Assembly: GCA_902581045.1 (NCBI GenBank)
Contig: CACHMU010000008.1
Coordinates: 1-42,449 of the forward strand
Reading direction: 5' to 3'
DNA length: 42,449 nucleotides
Source of the DNA: an uncultured Fidelibacterota bacterium
GTDB taxonomy: Bacteria > Fidelibacterota > Marinisomatia > Marinisomatales > TCS55
Positions 1 through 8,828 of the stretch are shown in pieces (the stretch's first letter is position 1; every line of letters begins with the position of its first letter). A model generated the notes under the pieces. The model saw only the letters and a list, made by a program, of their open reading frames with translations. It had not been told where the DNA came from and did no database searches. The translations under genes were made by a program, and so were the position numbers.

Positions 1-836
1 TTGATTTTACAAAAAAACAAGGTGGCCTAAGTTTGTATGTTCACCCATTTAGTGGGATTGATCCTTTTTCTGAAGTAGGGATGAGACGTATACCAAGAGA
101 ATTAATAGCTGATGCGATTCTAGATAAATTTGATTTATTAGAGATTGTGTGTCTTTGGAGTAACTCAAGAGGAACAAGTAAACTATGGTATGAATTTTTA
201 AATATTGGGTCAACTATTGCTCCATCAGGTGGTACGGATGTAATGAATAATTTTTACAGGACAATGGCAATAGGGACTACCCGCGTATATGCTCAAACTA
301 AAGGTGCCAATGATTGGAATTCCTATACAACTGCACTAAAAAATGGAAAGTCTTTTGTAACAAATGGGCCAATGCTAGACTTTAAAGTAGAAAAATCATT
401 ACCAGGAGAGGTGGTTGAAGCATCACGCCAAGTCAAATGGAACTTAGATTTATATAGTTCTGTTAATGTAGATAGCGTTGAAATTATTGTTAATGGCAAA
501 GTAGTTTGGGCCAGTGAAGGGTTAGATAAACCAGGACGTATTTCATATAAGGGCTCAATTGATTTACCTTCAGGTGGCTGGATTGCCTCTAGAGCTTTTG
601 GTGGTAAAATTGTGTGGCCTGTAATGGATAGCTATATATTTGCTCATACTGCCCCCATATGGATAGGTTCAATTGGAAGTACAGATTCTGAAACAAAAAA
701 ACTCTCGGCAAATAGATTGCTAAAATTGTTAGATGTATCTGAGCAAAGAATGATTGAAGGGTATAAAGATAATCCAATTCCAAATTTAAAAGCTCACTTC
801 AAAAATGCACGCGAACATTTAAATAATATTAAGTAA
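1..836 (+). CDS. CehA/McbA-like metallohydrolase, 3' part (5' end outside window)
   Basis: The reading frame is open from base 3 with no stop upstream, so the gene starts before the window and the TTG at 33 is not its start. The visible part is about 278 residues. It has the C-terminal layout of CehA/McbA-type PHP-fold metallohydrolases: YVHPF near the start supplies a late metal-site His, followed by a SGGTD segment, GTTRVYA, and the hallmark ALKNGKSFVTNGP, after which comes a small beta domain (PGEVV, VEIIVNGKVVW). Family members hydrolyse phosphoester or carbamate-type bonds, but this substrate is unknown. Its stop overlaps the next start by one base (TAATG), so it is translationally coupled to the superoxide dismutase. 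Family call is good; function is open. Confidence 0.8.
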   Translation, partial: DFTKKQGGLSLYVHPFSGIDPFSEVGMRRIPRELIADAILDKFDLLEIVCLWSNSRGTSKLWYEFLNIGSTIAPSGGTDVMNNFYRTMAIGTTRVYAQTKGANDWNSYTTALKNGKSFVTNGPMLDFKVEKSLPGEVVEASRQVKWNLDLYSSVNVDSVEIIVNGKVVWASEGLDKPGRISYKGSIDLPSGGWIASRAFGGKIVWPVMDSYIFAHTAPIWIGSIGSTDSETKKLSANRLLKLLDVSEQRMIEGYKDNPIPNLKAHFKNAREHLNNIK

Positions 837-1558
837 TGGATCGAAAAAAATTCTTAAAAACGAGTGCTATCCTAGCAGGTACAACAATTTTACCTTCAAA
901 TTCAATTTTTGCTAATAACATCAATAAGAATGGTATTGAAAAGATAACTGATGATAAGGGTAATTTTATTCAACAGTCTTTACCTTACAATATAGACCAT
1001 CTTGAGCCATTTATGGATTCTGAAACTTTAGATTTACATCATTCTTTTCATCATGGTGGTGCTGTTAAAGGTGCAAATAAAGATATAGAAATGATAAAGC
1101 GCTCAATTAAACAAAATGATTTTAATATGGTTGATTATTGGACAAAGAAGCTTTCATTTCATCTGTCTAGCCATATTTTGCACAGTATTTTTTGGACAAA
1201 CTTAACAAAAAGAAGCTCTACTCCATCTGGCGCATTATTAAAAAAGATCGAGAAAGATTTTGGTTCATTAGATAAAATGCAGGGATTGCTTTCTAAATTA
1301 TCTAAATCAATTGAAGGTAGTGGTTGGGGAGTTTTAGCCTATCAACCACAATCAGATACGTTAGTTATTCTACAATGTGAAAATCATCATAAGCTAACAA
1401 TATGGGGAGCAGTTCCATTATTAGTCATCGATGTATGGGAGCATGCATATTATTTAAAGTATAAAAATAGACGGGGAGATTTTGTTGATGCTCTGATGAA
1501 TATAATTAATTGGGATAATATTGCTGAAAGGTATGAGATAGCTAAAAAGCTAAATTAA
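836..1558 (+). CDS. Exported Fe/Mn superoxide dismutase, archaeal-type (His outer sphere)
   Basis: A 240-residue SodFM-family superoxide dismutase (superoxide to O2 plus H2O2). Residues 1-26 form a signal peptide with an RKKFLK motif that resembles a Tat signal with one Arg replaced, so export is likely but the route is uncertain. Metal ligands are visible: His68 (ETLDLHH), His116 (SSHILHSIFW), Asp199 and His203 (DVWEHAYY). The second-sphere residue, usually Gln, is His184 in CENHHK. That feature and the SSHILH segment resemble Sulfolobus-type enzymes rather than E. coli SodA or SodB. Metal preference (Fe, Mn or either) cannot be read from this. It overlaps the preceding gene by 1 bp and the convergent next gene by 4 bp. 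Confidence 0.93.
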   Translation: MDRKKFLKTSAILAGTTILPSNSIFANNINKNGIEKITDDKGNFIQQSLPYNIDHLEPFMDSETLDLHHSFHHGGAVKGANKDIEMIKRSIKQNDFNMVDYWTKKLSFHLSSHILHSIFWTNLTKRSSTPSGALLKKIEKDFGSLDKMQGLLSKLSKSIEGSGWGVLAYQPQSDTLVILQCENHHKLTIWGAVPLLVIDVWEHAYYLKYKNRRGDFVDALMNIINWDNIAERYEIAKKLN

Positions 1559-2412
1559 TTTTCTTCTACTACAATAGCTACTTTATCCTTTTTGGGACTA
1601 ACGGCAATTCTACTAATTTTGTTTAATCCATATTTTGAAAGGTCAGCTATTTCTGTCCAACTTGAATTTTTAGATAATTCATACTGATATAATTTATTTT
1701 CTTTTCCCATAATAATTGTTTTAGAAGTTATCCAGTTTAAATCTTCAGATCTTGATAATGTATTCGTTAATATTTGAGTTTCGCGTGACTTTTTATTAAC
1801 TGTATTGATTGTCCAATCTTTATTCTGTTTGCTGATATAACTAACAAAGTTATTTTTATTATTATCATGAATTGATCTACCGATTTGATCATCAATATAT
1901 ATTTTGTCTTTTGTCTTTAGATCAAATATTTCAAATGTTGGAGGATTCCCCAAGATAAAACAATAAATTTGATTTTTGTTTGCCCAGGCGTAATAACCAA
2001 CTTTCAATTTAGGAATTAACACACTTGATTTATTTGAATACATACTATATTTATATAGTAATTGAGTTCCATCTTTATCTAAACGAATAGCAGAAAATGT
2101 TTTACTATTTCCAATTTGTTGTGGAGAGTATTCACTACCATCAGTATCAGTAAGCCAAGTCTTTTTACCATTACGAACATTATAACTTACAATATCAGTT
2201 TGACCGTTTCGTGTAGATGAAAATAATATTGATCTACCATTTTTCATAAAAGACGGCTGATTATCATATCCGTCGTTATTTGAAATATTGATAGGATTTT
2301 TAATAGAATAATTATTTGCATTTGAGATTAGATCAAATAAGTAAACTTCTGTATCTCCTTGAGCAATTAGAACGTTACATAAAAAAAATAGTTTAATTGT
2401 TGATTTTAGCAT
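1555..2412 (-). CDS. Secreted TolB/PD40-like beta-propeller protein
   Basis: A 285-residue protein with a short Sec signal peptide (residues 1-18, LFFLCNVLIAQG). It is followed by WD40-like/PD40 blades: a clear one is DNQPSFMKNGRSILFSST with NGQTDIVSYNV, and SPKKDKVAIVVE near the end looks like the last. The architecture fits a periplasmic or surface propeller used for binding rather than catalysis. I see no catalytic domain. It stands alone on the minus strand, convergent with the superoxide dismutase (4 bp overlap). Its 165-bp upstream region is shared with the plus-strand ridA remnant. Partner and ligand are unknown. Confidence 0.7.
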   Translation of the reverse strand: MLKSTIKLFFLCNVLIAQGDTEVYLFDLISNANNYSIKNPINISNNDGYDNQPSFMKNGRSILFSSTRNGQTDIVSYNVRNGKKTWLTDTDGSEYSPQQIGNSKTFSAIRLDKDGTQLLYKYSMYSNKSSVLIPKLKVGYYAWANKNQIYCFILGNPPTFEIFDLKTKDKIYIDDQIGRSIHDNNKNNFVSYISKQNKDWTINTVNKKSRETQILTNTLSRSEDLNWITSKTIIMGKENKLYQYELSKNSSWTEIADLSKYGLNKISRIAVSPKKDKVAIVVEEN

Positions 2413-2577
2413 TTAAGAACTCATTTTATAAAGTAAGATTCAAGGATTGATGGTTTGTAGATTTTCATACCTACTAATATAAGATAAATTTTATTTATAA
2501 TTTTAATAGTAGAAAATCAAAACTGATTAAATGGAATTAATCATTCTAAATCTAAATGATTTATAAATAGTTCAAAA

Positions 2578-2754
2578 ATGAGTGATATAATCAAATGTAC
2601 ATGTATGTTAGCTGATATATCGGAATGGGCAGCGATGAGCGAAGAATATGTAAAATTTTTTCCTGATAACAGACCCGCTAGGAGTGCTTTTGCAGGTACA
2701 GGTTTAGCTAGAGGTGCAAGAGTTGAAATTGAATGCATTGCAAAACTAAATTGA
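2578..2754 (+). pseudogene. ridA/YjgF C-terminal remnant (58 codons)
   Basis: This short frame encodes the second half of a RidA-family enamine/imine deaminase. It reads DIIKCTCMLADISEWAAM, then EYVKFFPDNRPARSAF and ARGARVEIECIAKL, which covers the conserved Arg of the PAR motif and the Glu of VEIE. A full RidA has about 125-130 residues, so the N-terminal ~65 are missing. An in-frame TGA lies at 2557-2559, and the 165 bases up to the divergent gene hold no RidA-like N-terminus in any frame. Similarity seems to begin just before the ATG (INSSK before MSDII). It is most likely a deletion remnant, though a short expressed protein cannot be excluded. It lies 51 bp upstream of the prolyl oligopeptidase. 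Confidence 0.72.
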
Positions 2755-2805
2755 TGATACAAATTTTGTTTATTTAATTACATATTATTAATTGAGGAGG
2801 ATAAT

Positions 2806-4914
2806 ATGAAACGATTAATAACACTTATAACCATTGTTTTTATAGTTGGCTGCCAAAACAATAGTTATGAATTAAACTATCCGCAAACTAGAGAATCTGA
2901 TCATGTTGATACCTACCATGGTGTTTCAGTCTCTGACCCATATCGTTGGCTAGAAGATGATATGTCAGATGAAACAGCCGAATGGGTAAAAGCTCAAAAT
3001 AAGATTACATTTAATTATCTAGACAAAATTAGGTTTCGAAAAAAATTAAAGAAGCGAATTAAAACTTTAAATGATTATGAAAAAATTGGTGCGCCATTTA
3101 AAGAAGGTAATTATGAATATTTTTATAGAAATGATGGGTTGCAAAATCACTCCGTAGTCTATCGTAAGGTCTTTGGTTCAGATGAGAGCCCAGAAGTATT
3201 TTTAGATCCCAATACATTTTCTAATGATGGAACTGTAGCGTTAAGAGGTTTATTTTTTAGTAAGGATGCATCTATTGGTGCATATATGATTACTGAAGGT
3301 GGATCAGATTGGAGAAAAATTATTGTTATAGATACTGAGACCAAAGAGATTTTGGAAGATACTTTAAAGGATGTAAAATTTAGTGGAGTCTCATGGAGAG
3401 GAAATGATGGATTTTATTACAGCAGTTATGATAAACCTAAAGATAATAGTGCCCTATCAGGTAAAACTCAGCTGCACAAGCTCTATTATCATAAACTAGG
3501 TACTTCACAATCATCTGATAAATTGATTTTTGGTGGTGAGAATCAACCAAATCGTTATATATCTGGTTCTGTTACTGAAGATCAAAACTATTTAGTTATT
3601 TCTGCCGCAAAAAATACTGCTGGTAATCAGATTTATGTAACTGATCTAAGAAATAATAAGAGTCAATTTATTCAATTACAAAATGATTATTTTGCACCAT
3701 GTAACTTTGTTTATAATGAAGGTTCAACATTTTATTTATATACAAATATCGGAGCTCCCAATTTTCGTTTAGTATCGGTAAATCTATCAAATCCCAAAAG
3801 TTGGAAGGACGTTATTAAGGAAAAAGAAAATGTTTTAAACGTCAGTGTAGGTGGGGGATACTTTTTTGCTAATTATTTAGTGGATGCGAAATCTAAAATT
3901 GAACAATATAACACTAAAGGGAAATTTGTAAGGGAAGTTAAACTTCCGGCTCTTGGATCTGCTGGTGGCTTTTACGCAAAAAAAGATGATGAAGAACTAT
4001 ATTATTCTTTTTCATCCTATGTTTATCCAAATACTATTTATAAATATAATATTGGATCAGGTGAATCAATCTTATATGAAAAACCAGAAATTGATTTTCA
4101 ATCGGAGGATTATGTATCGAAACAAGTTTTTTATGAGAGTAAAGACGGTACAACTGTTCCAATGTTTATAACATATAATAAAAATATTGAAATGAATGGT
4201 AAAAACCCAACTATTCTATACGGATATGGAGGATTTAATATCAGTATAACCCCAAGGTTTAATTCAACAAATATTGCTTGGATGGAGAATGGCGGAATTT
4301 ATGCAGTCCCAAATTTGAGAGGCGGAGGTGAATATGGTGAGAAATGGCATAATGCTGGAATAAAGATGAATAAACAAAATGTTTTTGATGATTTTATTGC
4401 AGCTGCTGAATATTTAATAAATGAAAACTATACATCTAGTGATTATCTTGCCATAAGAGGTGGGTCGAATGGCGGACTACTTGTTGGTGCATCTATGACC
4501 CAAAGACCAGATCTTTTTAAAGTTGCAATTCCAGCAGTAGGCGTTCTAGATATGTTACGATATCATCAATTTACAGCAGGTGCCGGCTGGTCATATGATT
4601 ATGGTACTGCACAAGATTCCAAAGAAATGTTTGAATATTTATATCGATATTCACCTGTGCATGCTGTTAGGAATAGCAAGTCTTATCCAGCTACTTTAGT
4701 TACAACTTCTGACCATGACGATCGTGTTGTTCCTGCACATTCGTTTAAGTTTATTTCAGGATTACAAAAATACCATGTTGGATCAGATCCTGTATTAATT
4801 AGAATTCAAACTAATGCCGGACATGGTAGTGTATCTCTTGATCAACGAATTGAGCTTTCAGCAGATGTGTTTGGGTTTATTTGGAAAAATATGGGGATTA
4901 CTCCAAAATTATAG
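2806..4914 (+). CDS. Prolyl oligopeptidase, S9A family, lipoprotein
   Basis: A 702-residue serine peptidase that cleaves after proline in short peptides. The N-terminus is a lipoprotein signal (lipobox FIVGC, Cys16), so the enzyme should be anchored in the periplasm or on the surface. The mature start YPQTRESDHVDTYHGVSVSDPYRWLED is the classic S9A N-terminal helix region, shown here in pieces: DPYRWLED is diagnostic. A seven-bladed propeller follows, then the alpha/beta-hydrolase domain with Ser554 (GGSNGG), Asp638 (HDDRVVP) and His673 (AGHGS). Length is normal for the family. A strong GAGGAGG ribosome site precedes the ATG. It overlaps the convergent metallo-hydrolase by 6 bp. Confidence 0.95.
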   Translation: MKRLITLITIVFIVGCQNNSYELNYPQTRESDHVDTYHGVSVSDPYRWLEDDMSDETAEWVKAQNKITFNYLDKIRFRKKLKKRIKTLNDYEKIGAPFKEGNYEYFYRNDGLQNHSVVYRKVFGSDESPEVFLDPNTFSNDGTVALRGLFFSKDASIGAYMITEGGSDWRKIIVIDTETKEILEDTLKDVKFSGVSWRGNDGFYYSSYDKPKDNSALSGKTQLHKLYYHKLGTSQSSDKLIFGGENQPNRYISGSVTEDQNYLVISAAKNTAGNQIYVTDLRNNKSQFIQLQNDYFAPCNFVYNEGSTFYLYTNIGAPNFRLVSVNLSNPKSWKDVIKEKENVLNVSVGGGYFFANYLVDAKSKIEQYNTKGKFVREVKLPALGSAGGFYAKKDDEELYYSFSSYVYPNTIYKYNIGSGESILYEKPEIDFQSEDYVSKQVFYESKDGTTVPMFITYNKNIEMNGKNPTILYGYGGFNISITPRFNSTNIAWMENGGIYAVPNLRGGGEYGEKWHNAGIKMNKQNVFDDFIAAAEYLINENYTSSDYLAIRGGSNGGLLVGASMTQRPDLFKVAIPAVGVLDMLRYHQFTAGAGWSYDYGTAQDSKEMFEYLYRYSPVHAVRNSKSYPATLVTTSDHDDRVVPAHSFKFISGLQKYHVGSDPVLIRIQTNAGHGSVSLDQRIELSADVFGFIWKNMGITPKL

Positions 4915-5877
4915 ATCATTAATTTGAATTTGTTTCAAATGAACTGGTAAGAATGTTTTTGATTTAGGTGAAAGGATTTTTACCTCTTCTATAAATGGAA
5001 AGGCTTTTGATTCAGCTGCGTTTTCTTGTGATGCGCCATATGGTACTCTAAAATCATCCCAGTGAGTAGGTATAATAATTGATGGATAATTTGTTAATGA
5101 TAACAATCTTTCTGTGTAATTATATATTTCTTTTCTTGAATTGGCAGACCCAGCTAAAAGGATATTAGGATTTAGTCCTTTAATTTCATTTTCAAGAAAA
5201 TTCATTGAACCCATTGTTAAAATTTTGTCGTTATTAAACCTGAAATAAAACATCAAAGAATTTCCTTCAACGAATTCCTTGATTTGCATAGGGGTTTTAA
5301 CATTCTTAGGAATTATGTCAGAACTAAAATATTGTTTTTTTCTAAGTGCTGAATGTAAAGATGGGAGAACTTTAACAGAAAAATTATCAAATGAATAATC
5401 TTCGCCACCCTTTACAGTTATAATTTGTTCATTTGGTAATCCATGAGCTCTTAATAAATTGGCTAAACTTTCTGTGCCAATGACTGTCGCCCCAGTGATT
5501 TTAGCAATGTAAGGCACATCTGCTGCATGATCAAAGTGGGTATGATGAACAAAAATATAATCAGCATTCTTAATATAACTATTAATTACTGATGTGTCTG
5601 GTTCAAAGTAATCATCTCTAAAATATTTTGGTCTTTTATCATCTCCCCAGTCCCTATTAAGCGCTGATGTTGCAATTGTTTTTGTAGTACTATTCCCTAC
5701 AAGCTTAATTCTTGATAAATAGGGATCAATTAGTACTGTTGTTTTTTGATCAGTTATTTCCCATCCTGCAGCACCTAAGTATTTCAACTTTAAATTAGAT
5801 TTTTGATTATTAGATGAATTAGAGCATGAAATGAATAGTGAGCATATAATTGCTATTAAACAAAATTTGATTTTCAT
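4909..5877 (-). CDS. Metallo-beta-lactamase-fold lipoprotein
   Basis: A 322-residue MBL-fold hydrolase with a lipoprotein signal (LFISC, Cys18). The fold is shown by YLGAAGWEI, LIDPYLSR and the metal motif HTHFDHA (His112, His114, Asp116, His117). A later His in SLHSAL and His in IPTHWDDF complete a likely two-metal site. The pattern resembles UlaG/NAPE-PLD-like proteins that act on phosphodiester or lactone substrates, but I cannot name the substrate. A GAGGA ribosome site precedes the ATG. It is last in a minus-strand group with GtrA and the GT39 protein, 23 bp after the latter, which may hint at an envelope role. Confidence 0.82.
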   Translation of the reverse strand: MKIKFCLIAIICSLFISCSNSSNNQKSNLKLKYLGAAGWEITDQKTTVLIDPYLSRIKLVGNSTTKTIATSALNRDWGDDKRPKYFRDDYFEPDTSVINSYIKNADYIFVHHTHFDHAADVPYIAKITGATVIGTESLANLLRAHGLPNEQIITVKGGEDYSFDNFSVKVLPSLHSALRKKQYFSSDIIPKNVKTPMQIKEFVEGNSLMFYFRFNNDKILTMGSMNFLENEIKGLNPNILLAGSANSRKEIYNYTERLLSLTNYPSIIIPTHWDDFRVPYGASQENAAESKAFPFIEEVKILSPKSKTFLPVHLKQIQINDL

Positions 5878-5900
5878 AATTGGTTCCTCATTTAAAAATT

Positions 5901-7334
5901 TTATTTTTCACCAGTGTAATTTTTAACGTACCAGAGAGAAAAATTAGATAGGTTCTGATCGCCACGGTTAATTTTGAATTTTTTTAATGCTGATATCTTA
6001 TCAAAATAATCAAATAAGAATTCTGGCTCGCCCATACCATGTTTAATAAAAATAAAATCATTGCCCTTTAATGTATAGTTTGGATAAAGGAATAAATATA
6101 GTGTTTCCTGATAGCCAATTGAAAAACAAGTGGCCTCAGGAGATGGGTTCAAATAGAAATTGATCATAGAGGGTATCTGAAAATTATTCGCAGCAATTCG
6201 TACATTCTGAAGTTCAGGGTTTTCATCAATATATGTTTTTAATGAATCAGTAAATCCTTCATACATATAATAGCGATTTGTTACATCAGCGTCACCCTTT
6301 ATGGGTAGAATAGGTTTAAAGGTCTGTATTGTTATAATCATAATTAATAATAGAGAATATATAATTTGAAAATAGTATAGCTTAAAGGATGATTTATTTT
6401 TCTGTAATCCAAGTAAAAACAAACCACTTATGAAGGCTGGGGCTGGCCAGTTCAATTCAAATTTTGAAAAGAGTGAGTGACCCAAAAAATAAAATAGTGG
6501 TACAACAGTTACTATAGTGAAGTACTTTACAGACTCTGAAATATTTTTCCATTCTTTTAGATTAGCAAATGGACGAATAACTGAAAAATAAAAAAACAGA
6601 GGTCCACTTACAATTGCCAATCCTAACCAAAGCTTCAGAAATTCGGGAATACCTCCACCACGATAAATATGACTTCCTTGATTGCGAACAAATGCTAGAT
6701 CATTTTGAAGGTTCCAAATAATAAATGGTAAGAATATTAATAAGGCAACAACAAAGGATCCATAGAAATGAATATTTTTAAACCAATGTCGCTTGTTTTT
6801 TATTAATAAAGGATAAAGCGCAATACCCAATGCTGGAAACAGAGCAGATATTTTTGATAATACTGCAAGTCCTAACATTATTCCACCAATATAAATATAT
6901 TTTTTATCAACGCAATAGGCTAAGTAATAATACATGATTGCAAGTATGGAAAAAAATGTCATTGGAACATCAGGCGTAATAACAATTGCATTTGTATGAA
7001 ATAGCATATTCGCTGTCATACTTAATGATAAGAGTATACCAACTTGTCTATTGAAATAAACTTTCCCAAAAAAATATAGAATAACTGTAATAATTGTCAT
7101 CAAGGTTGTAGCGCCTAAACGTACAGTAAAGCTGTTTTCCCAAATTAAAGTAAAAAATTTGATTAGATATGCTACAACTGGGCCATGGTCGACATAACCC
7201 CACGCTAAGTGACGTGCATAGATTGCATAATACGCTTCATCATTAATTAATACTGTATTAGAAATAAATATTAAACGAAGAATAATAAGAAATAAACTTA
7301 AAGGTATAAAAATTCGATCAATCAATTTATTCAT
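5901..7334 (-). CDS. GT39/ArnT-like membrane glycosyltransferase
   Basis: A 477-residue polytopic protein of the dolichyl-phosphate-mannose mannosyltransferase/ArnT class (GT-C fold). The first periplasmic loop has the catalytic-type acidic pair in INDEAYY (Asp32, Glu33), followed by GYVDHGP. Numerous hydrophobic helices follow, then a soluble C-terminal tail rich in charged residues. Such enzymes move a sugar from a polyprenyl-phosphate donor to lipid or protein on the outer face of the inner membrane. Its ATG directly abuts the GtrA stop with no spacer, and GtrA-type proteins are commonly linked to polyprenyl-phosphate sugar flipping, so the pair probably works together. The acceptor is unknown. 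Confidence 0.88.
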   Translation of the reverse strand: MNKLIDRIFIPLSLFLIILRLIFISNTVLINDEAYYAIYARHLAWGYVDHGPVVAYLIKFFTLIWENSFTVRLGATTLMTIITVILYFFGKVYFNRQVGILLSLSMTANMLFHTNAIVITPDVPMTFFSILAIMYYYLAYCVDKKYIYIGGIMLGLAVLSKISALFPALGIALYPLLIKNKRHWFKNIHFYGSFVVALLIFLPFIIWNLQNDLAFVRNQGSHIYRGGGIPEFLKLWLGLAIVSGPLFFYFSVIRPFANLKEWKNISESVKYFTIVTVVPLFYFLGHSLFSKFELNWPAPAFISGLFLLGLQKNKSSFKLYYFQIIYSLLLIMIITIQTFKPILPIKGDADVTNRYYMYEGFTDSLKTYIDENPELQNVRIAANNFQIPSMINFYLNPSPEATCFSIGYQETLYLFLYPNYTLKGNDFIFIKHGMGEPEFLFDYFDKISALKKFKINRGDQNLSNFSLWYVKNYTGEK

Positions 7335-7712
7335 TTATTTAAAAACCCAATATTTTGAACCCAAAAAATTAATTGTTGTACCACCAGCAATACCAATAGC
7401 TTGTGCCACAACTTTTATTGATGGGTCAAATGTATTTATATACCACCATAGGATTAACAAGTTAATAGTAAGACCAATTAGTGAAACGCTAAGAAATCTA
7501 AAATAATTCGCAATTTGAGGAGGATTTTCATCTATTTTTTTCTTGAAAGTCCAGAAGTGATTCAGTAGATAATTTTGTATACTAGCAAAAAGGAAGGTTA
7601 AAACTGAAATTATAATAGGAGGATAAAATAGTATATCTACAAAAATATAGAATAGAACAAGATTTGTCATTGTTCCTAATAATCCTACAATAAGAAACTG
7701 CGGTAATTTCAT
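7335..7712 (-). CDS. GtrA family membrane protein
   Basis: A 125-residue protein with four predicted membrane segments in the GtrA pattern: FLIVGLLGTMTNLVLFY at the N-terminus, a second helix ending in NYLLNHFWTF, a third with FLSVSLIGLTINLLIL, and a C-terminal helix ending INFLGSKYWVFK. The NHFWTF and KYWVF motifs are typical. GtrA-like proteins are thought to help flip polyprenyl-phosphate-linked sugars for glycosylation of cell-surface polymers. It is immediately followed by the GT39-type transferase, supporting a lipid-linked sugar module. The start lies 42 bp from the divergent selU start, so the two transcripts share a very short promoter region. No strong ribosome site is visible. Confidence 0.88.
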   Translation of the reverse strand: MKLPQFLIVGLLGTMTNLVLFYIFVDILFYPPIIISVLTFLFASIQNYLLNHFWTFKKKIDENPPQIANYFRFLSVSLIGLTINLLILWWYINTFDPSIKVVAQAIGIAGGTTINFLGSKYWVFK

Positions 7713-7754
7713 AAGGTATAAAGTATGATTGAATGATTTATCGAGTTTAAATTA

Positions 7755-8828
7755 ATGACCAACATACCAAGTTTGAAATATGCATTTAAAAAAATGTTAA
7801 TACCATTAATTAAAAATAAAACTCCTCTTATTGATTTAAGAGCGCCCATAGAATTTTCATCAGGGACAGTTCCAACAAGTATAAATCTTCCAATACTTTT
7901 TGATGAAGAAAGAAGTATTGTTGGCAAAACATATAATGATCAAGGTCAACAGGCTGCAAAAGATACTGGCTATAATCTTGTTAGTGGAAAATTAAAGGAA
8001 CAAAGAGTTGCTGCCTGGAAAGAATTTTTGGATGACAATCCAAATTCTAAACTATATTGTGCAAGAGGTGGGGAGAGGTCAAAGATTGCACAAAATTGGC
8101 TGAAGGAAGTTGGCATTAATATTGAAAGGGTAGATGGTGGTTTTAAAGCACTTCGAAATACTTGTATGGATATATTGGAAACCGCTTCGAATGATCAAAA
8201 GGAATGGATCATTATTGCTGGAAAAACAGGATCTGCAAAAACTAAAATAATCAATAAATTTAAAAACGGTATTGATTTAGAATCATTGGCAAATCATAGA
8301 GGATCTGCTTTTGGAGGCTATGATACACCACAACCGACACCAATCAATTTTGAAAATAATTTAGCATTCAAGTATTTAGATGTTTTATCAAATTATATCT
8401 TTTTTGAAGATGAATCAAGGACGATTGGAAGGTTAGTAATCCCTGAAAATTTTTATCATAAAATGAGTTTATCTAACTTCGTTTTAATTGAAGAGCCAAT
8501 TGAAAAGCGGATTGAGAATATTTATAATGAGTATGTTGTAAGGAATCTTAAGAAGAAGAATACTGTGGAATTATCAATTTATTTACGTAAAAAACTTGCA
8601 AAAATATCAAATAGGCTTGGAGGCGTTAAATATAGTCAAGTTGATAAATTAATTCAGAATGCATTTGAAAATAGTGATGAAGAAAACCATTATAAATGGA
8701 TTGAAATATTATTAATCAGTTATTATGATAAAATGTATGAATACCAATTAGAACAAAAAAAGGATAGATGTATTCATATTGGTAGTTGGCTTGAAATTTT
8801 TGAGTATTTATCAAATTATAAATCATGA
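7755..8828 (+). CDS. selU: tRNA 2-selenouridine synthase
   Basis: A 357-residue SelU/MnmH protein that replaces sulfur by selenium in 2-thiouridine at the tRNA wobble position, via a geranylated intermediate. The N-terminal rhodanese domain begins LIDLRAPIEF and carries the catalytic Cys102 in CARGGERS (E. coli has CWRGG). The C-terminal P-loop domain has GKTGSAKT at 156-163. The RAPIEF and DEERSIVGKTY blocks are diagnostic. The name selU is used, with mnmH as the synonym. SelD, which would make selenophosphate, is not in this window, so it must be elsewhere or the enzyme may act mainly in geranylation. It overlaps the next gene by 4 bp. Confidence 0.93.
   Translation: MTNIPSLKYAFKKMLIPLIKNKTPLIDLRAPIEFSSGTVPTSINLPILFDEERSIVGKTYNDQGQQAAKDTGYNLVSGKLKEQRVAAWKEFLDDNPNSKLYCARGGERSKIAQNWLKEVGINIERVDGGFKALRNTCMDILETASNDQKEWIIIAGKTGSAKTKIINKFKNGIDLESLANHRGSAFGGYDTPQPTPINFENNLAFKYLDVLSNYIFFEDESRTIGRLVIPENFYHKMSLSNFVLIEEPIEKRIENIYNEYVVRNLKKKNTVELSIYLRKKLAKISNRLGGVKYSQVDKLIQNAFENSDEENHYKWIEILLISYYDKMYEYQLEQKKDRCIHIGSWLEIFEYLSNYKS

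Noticed and set aside
2541-2762. 73-codon open frame on the minus strand
   Set aside because: It lies antisense to the ridA remnant, whose plus-strand frame has clear RidA motifs; the minus product resembles nothing.
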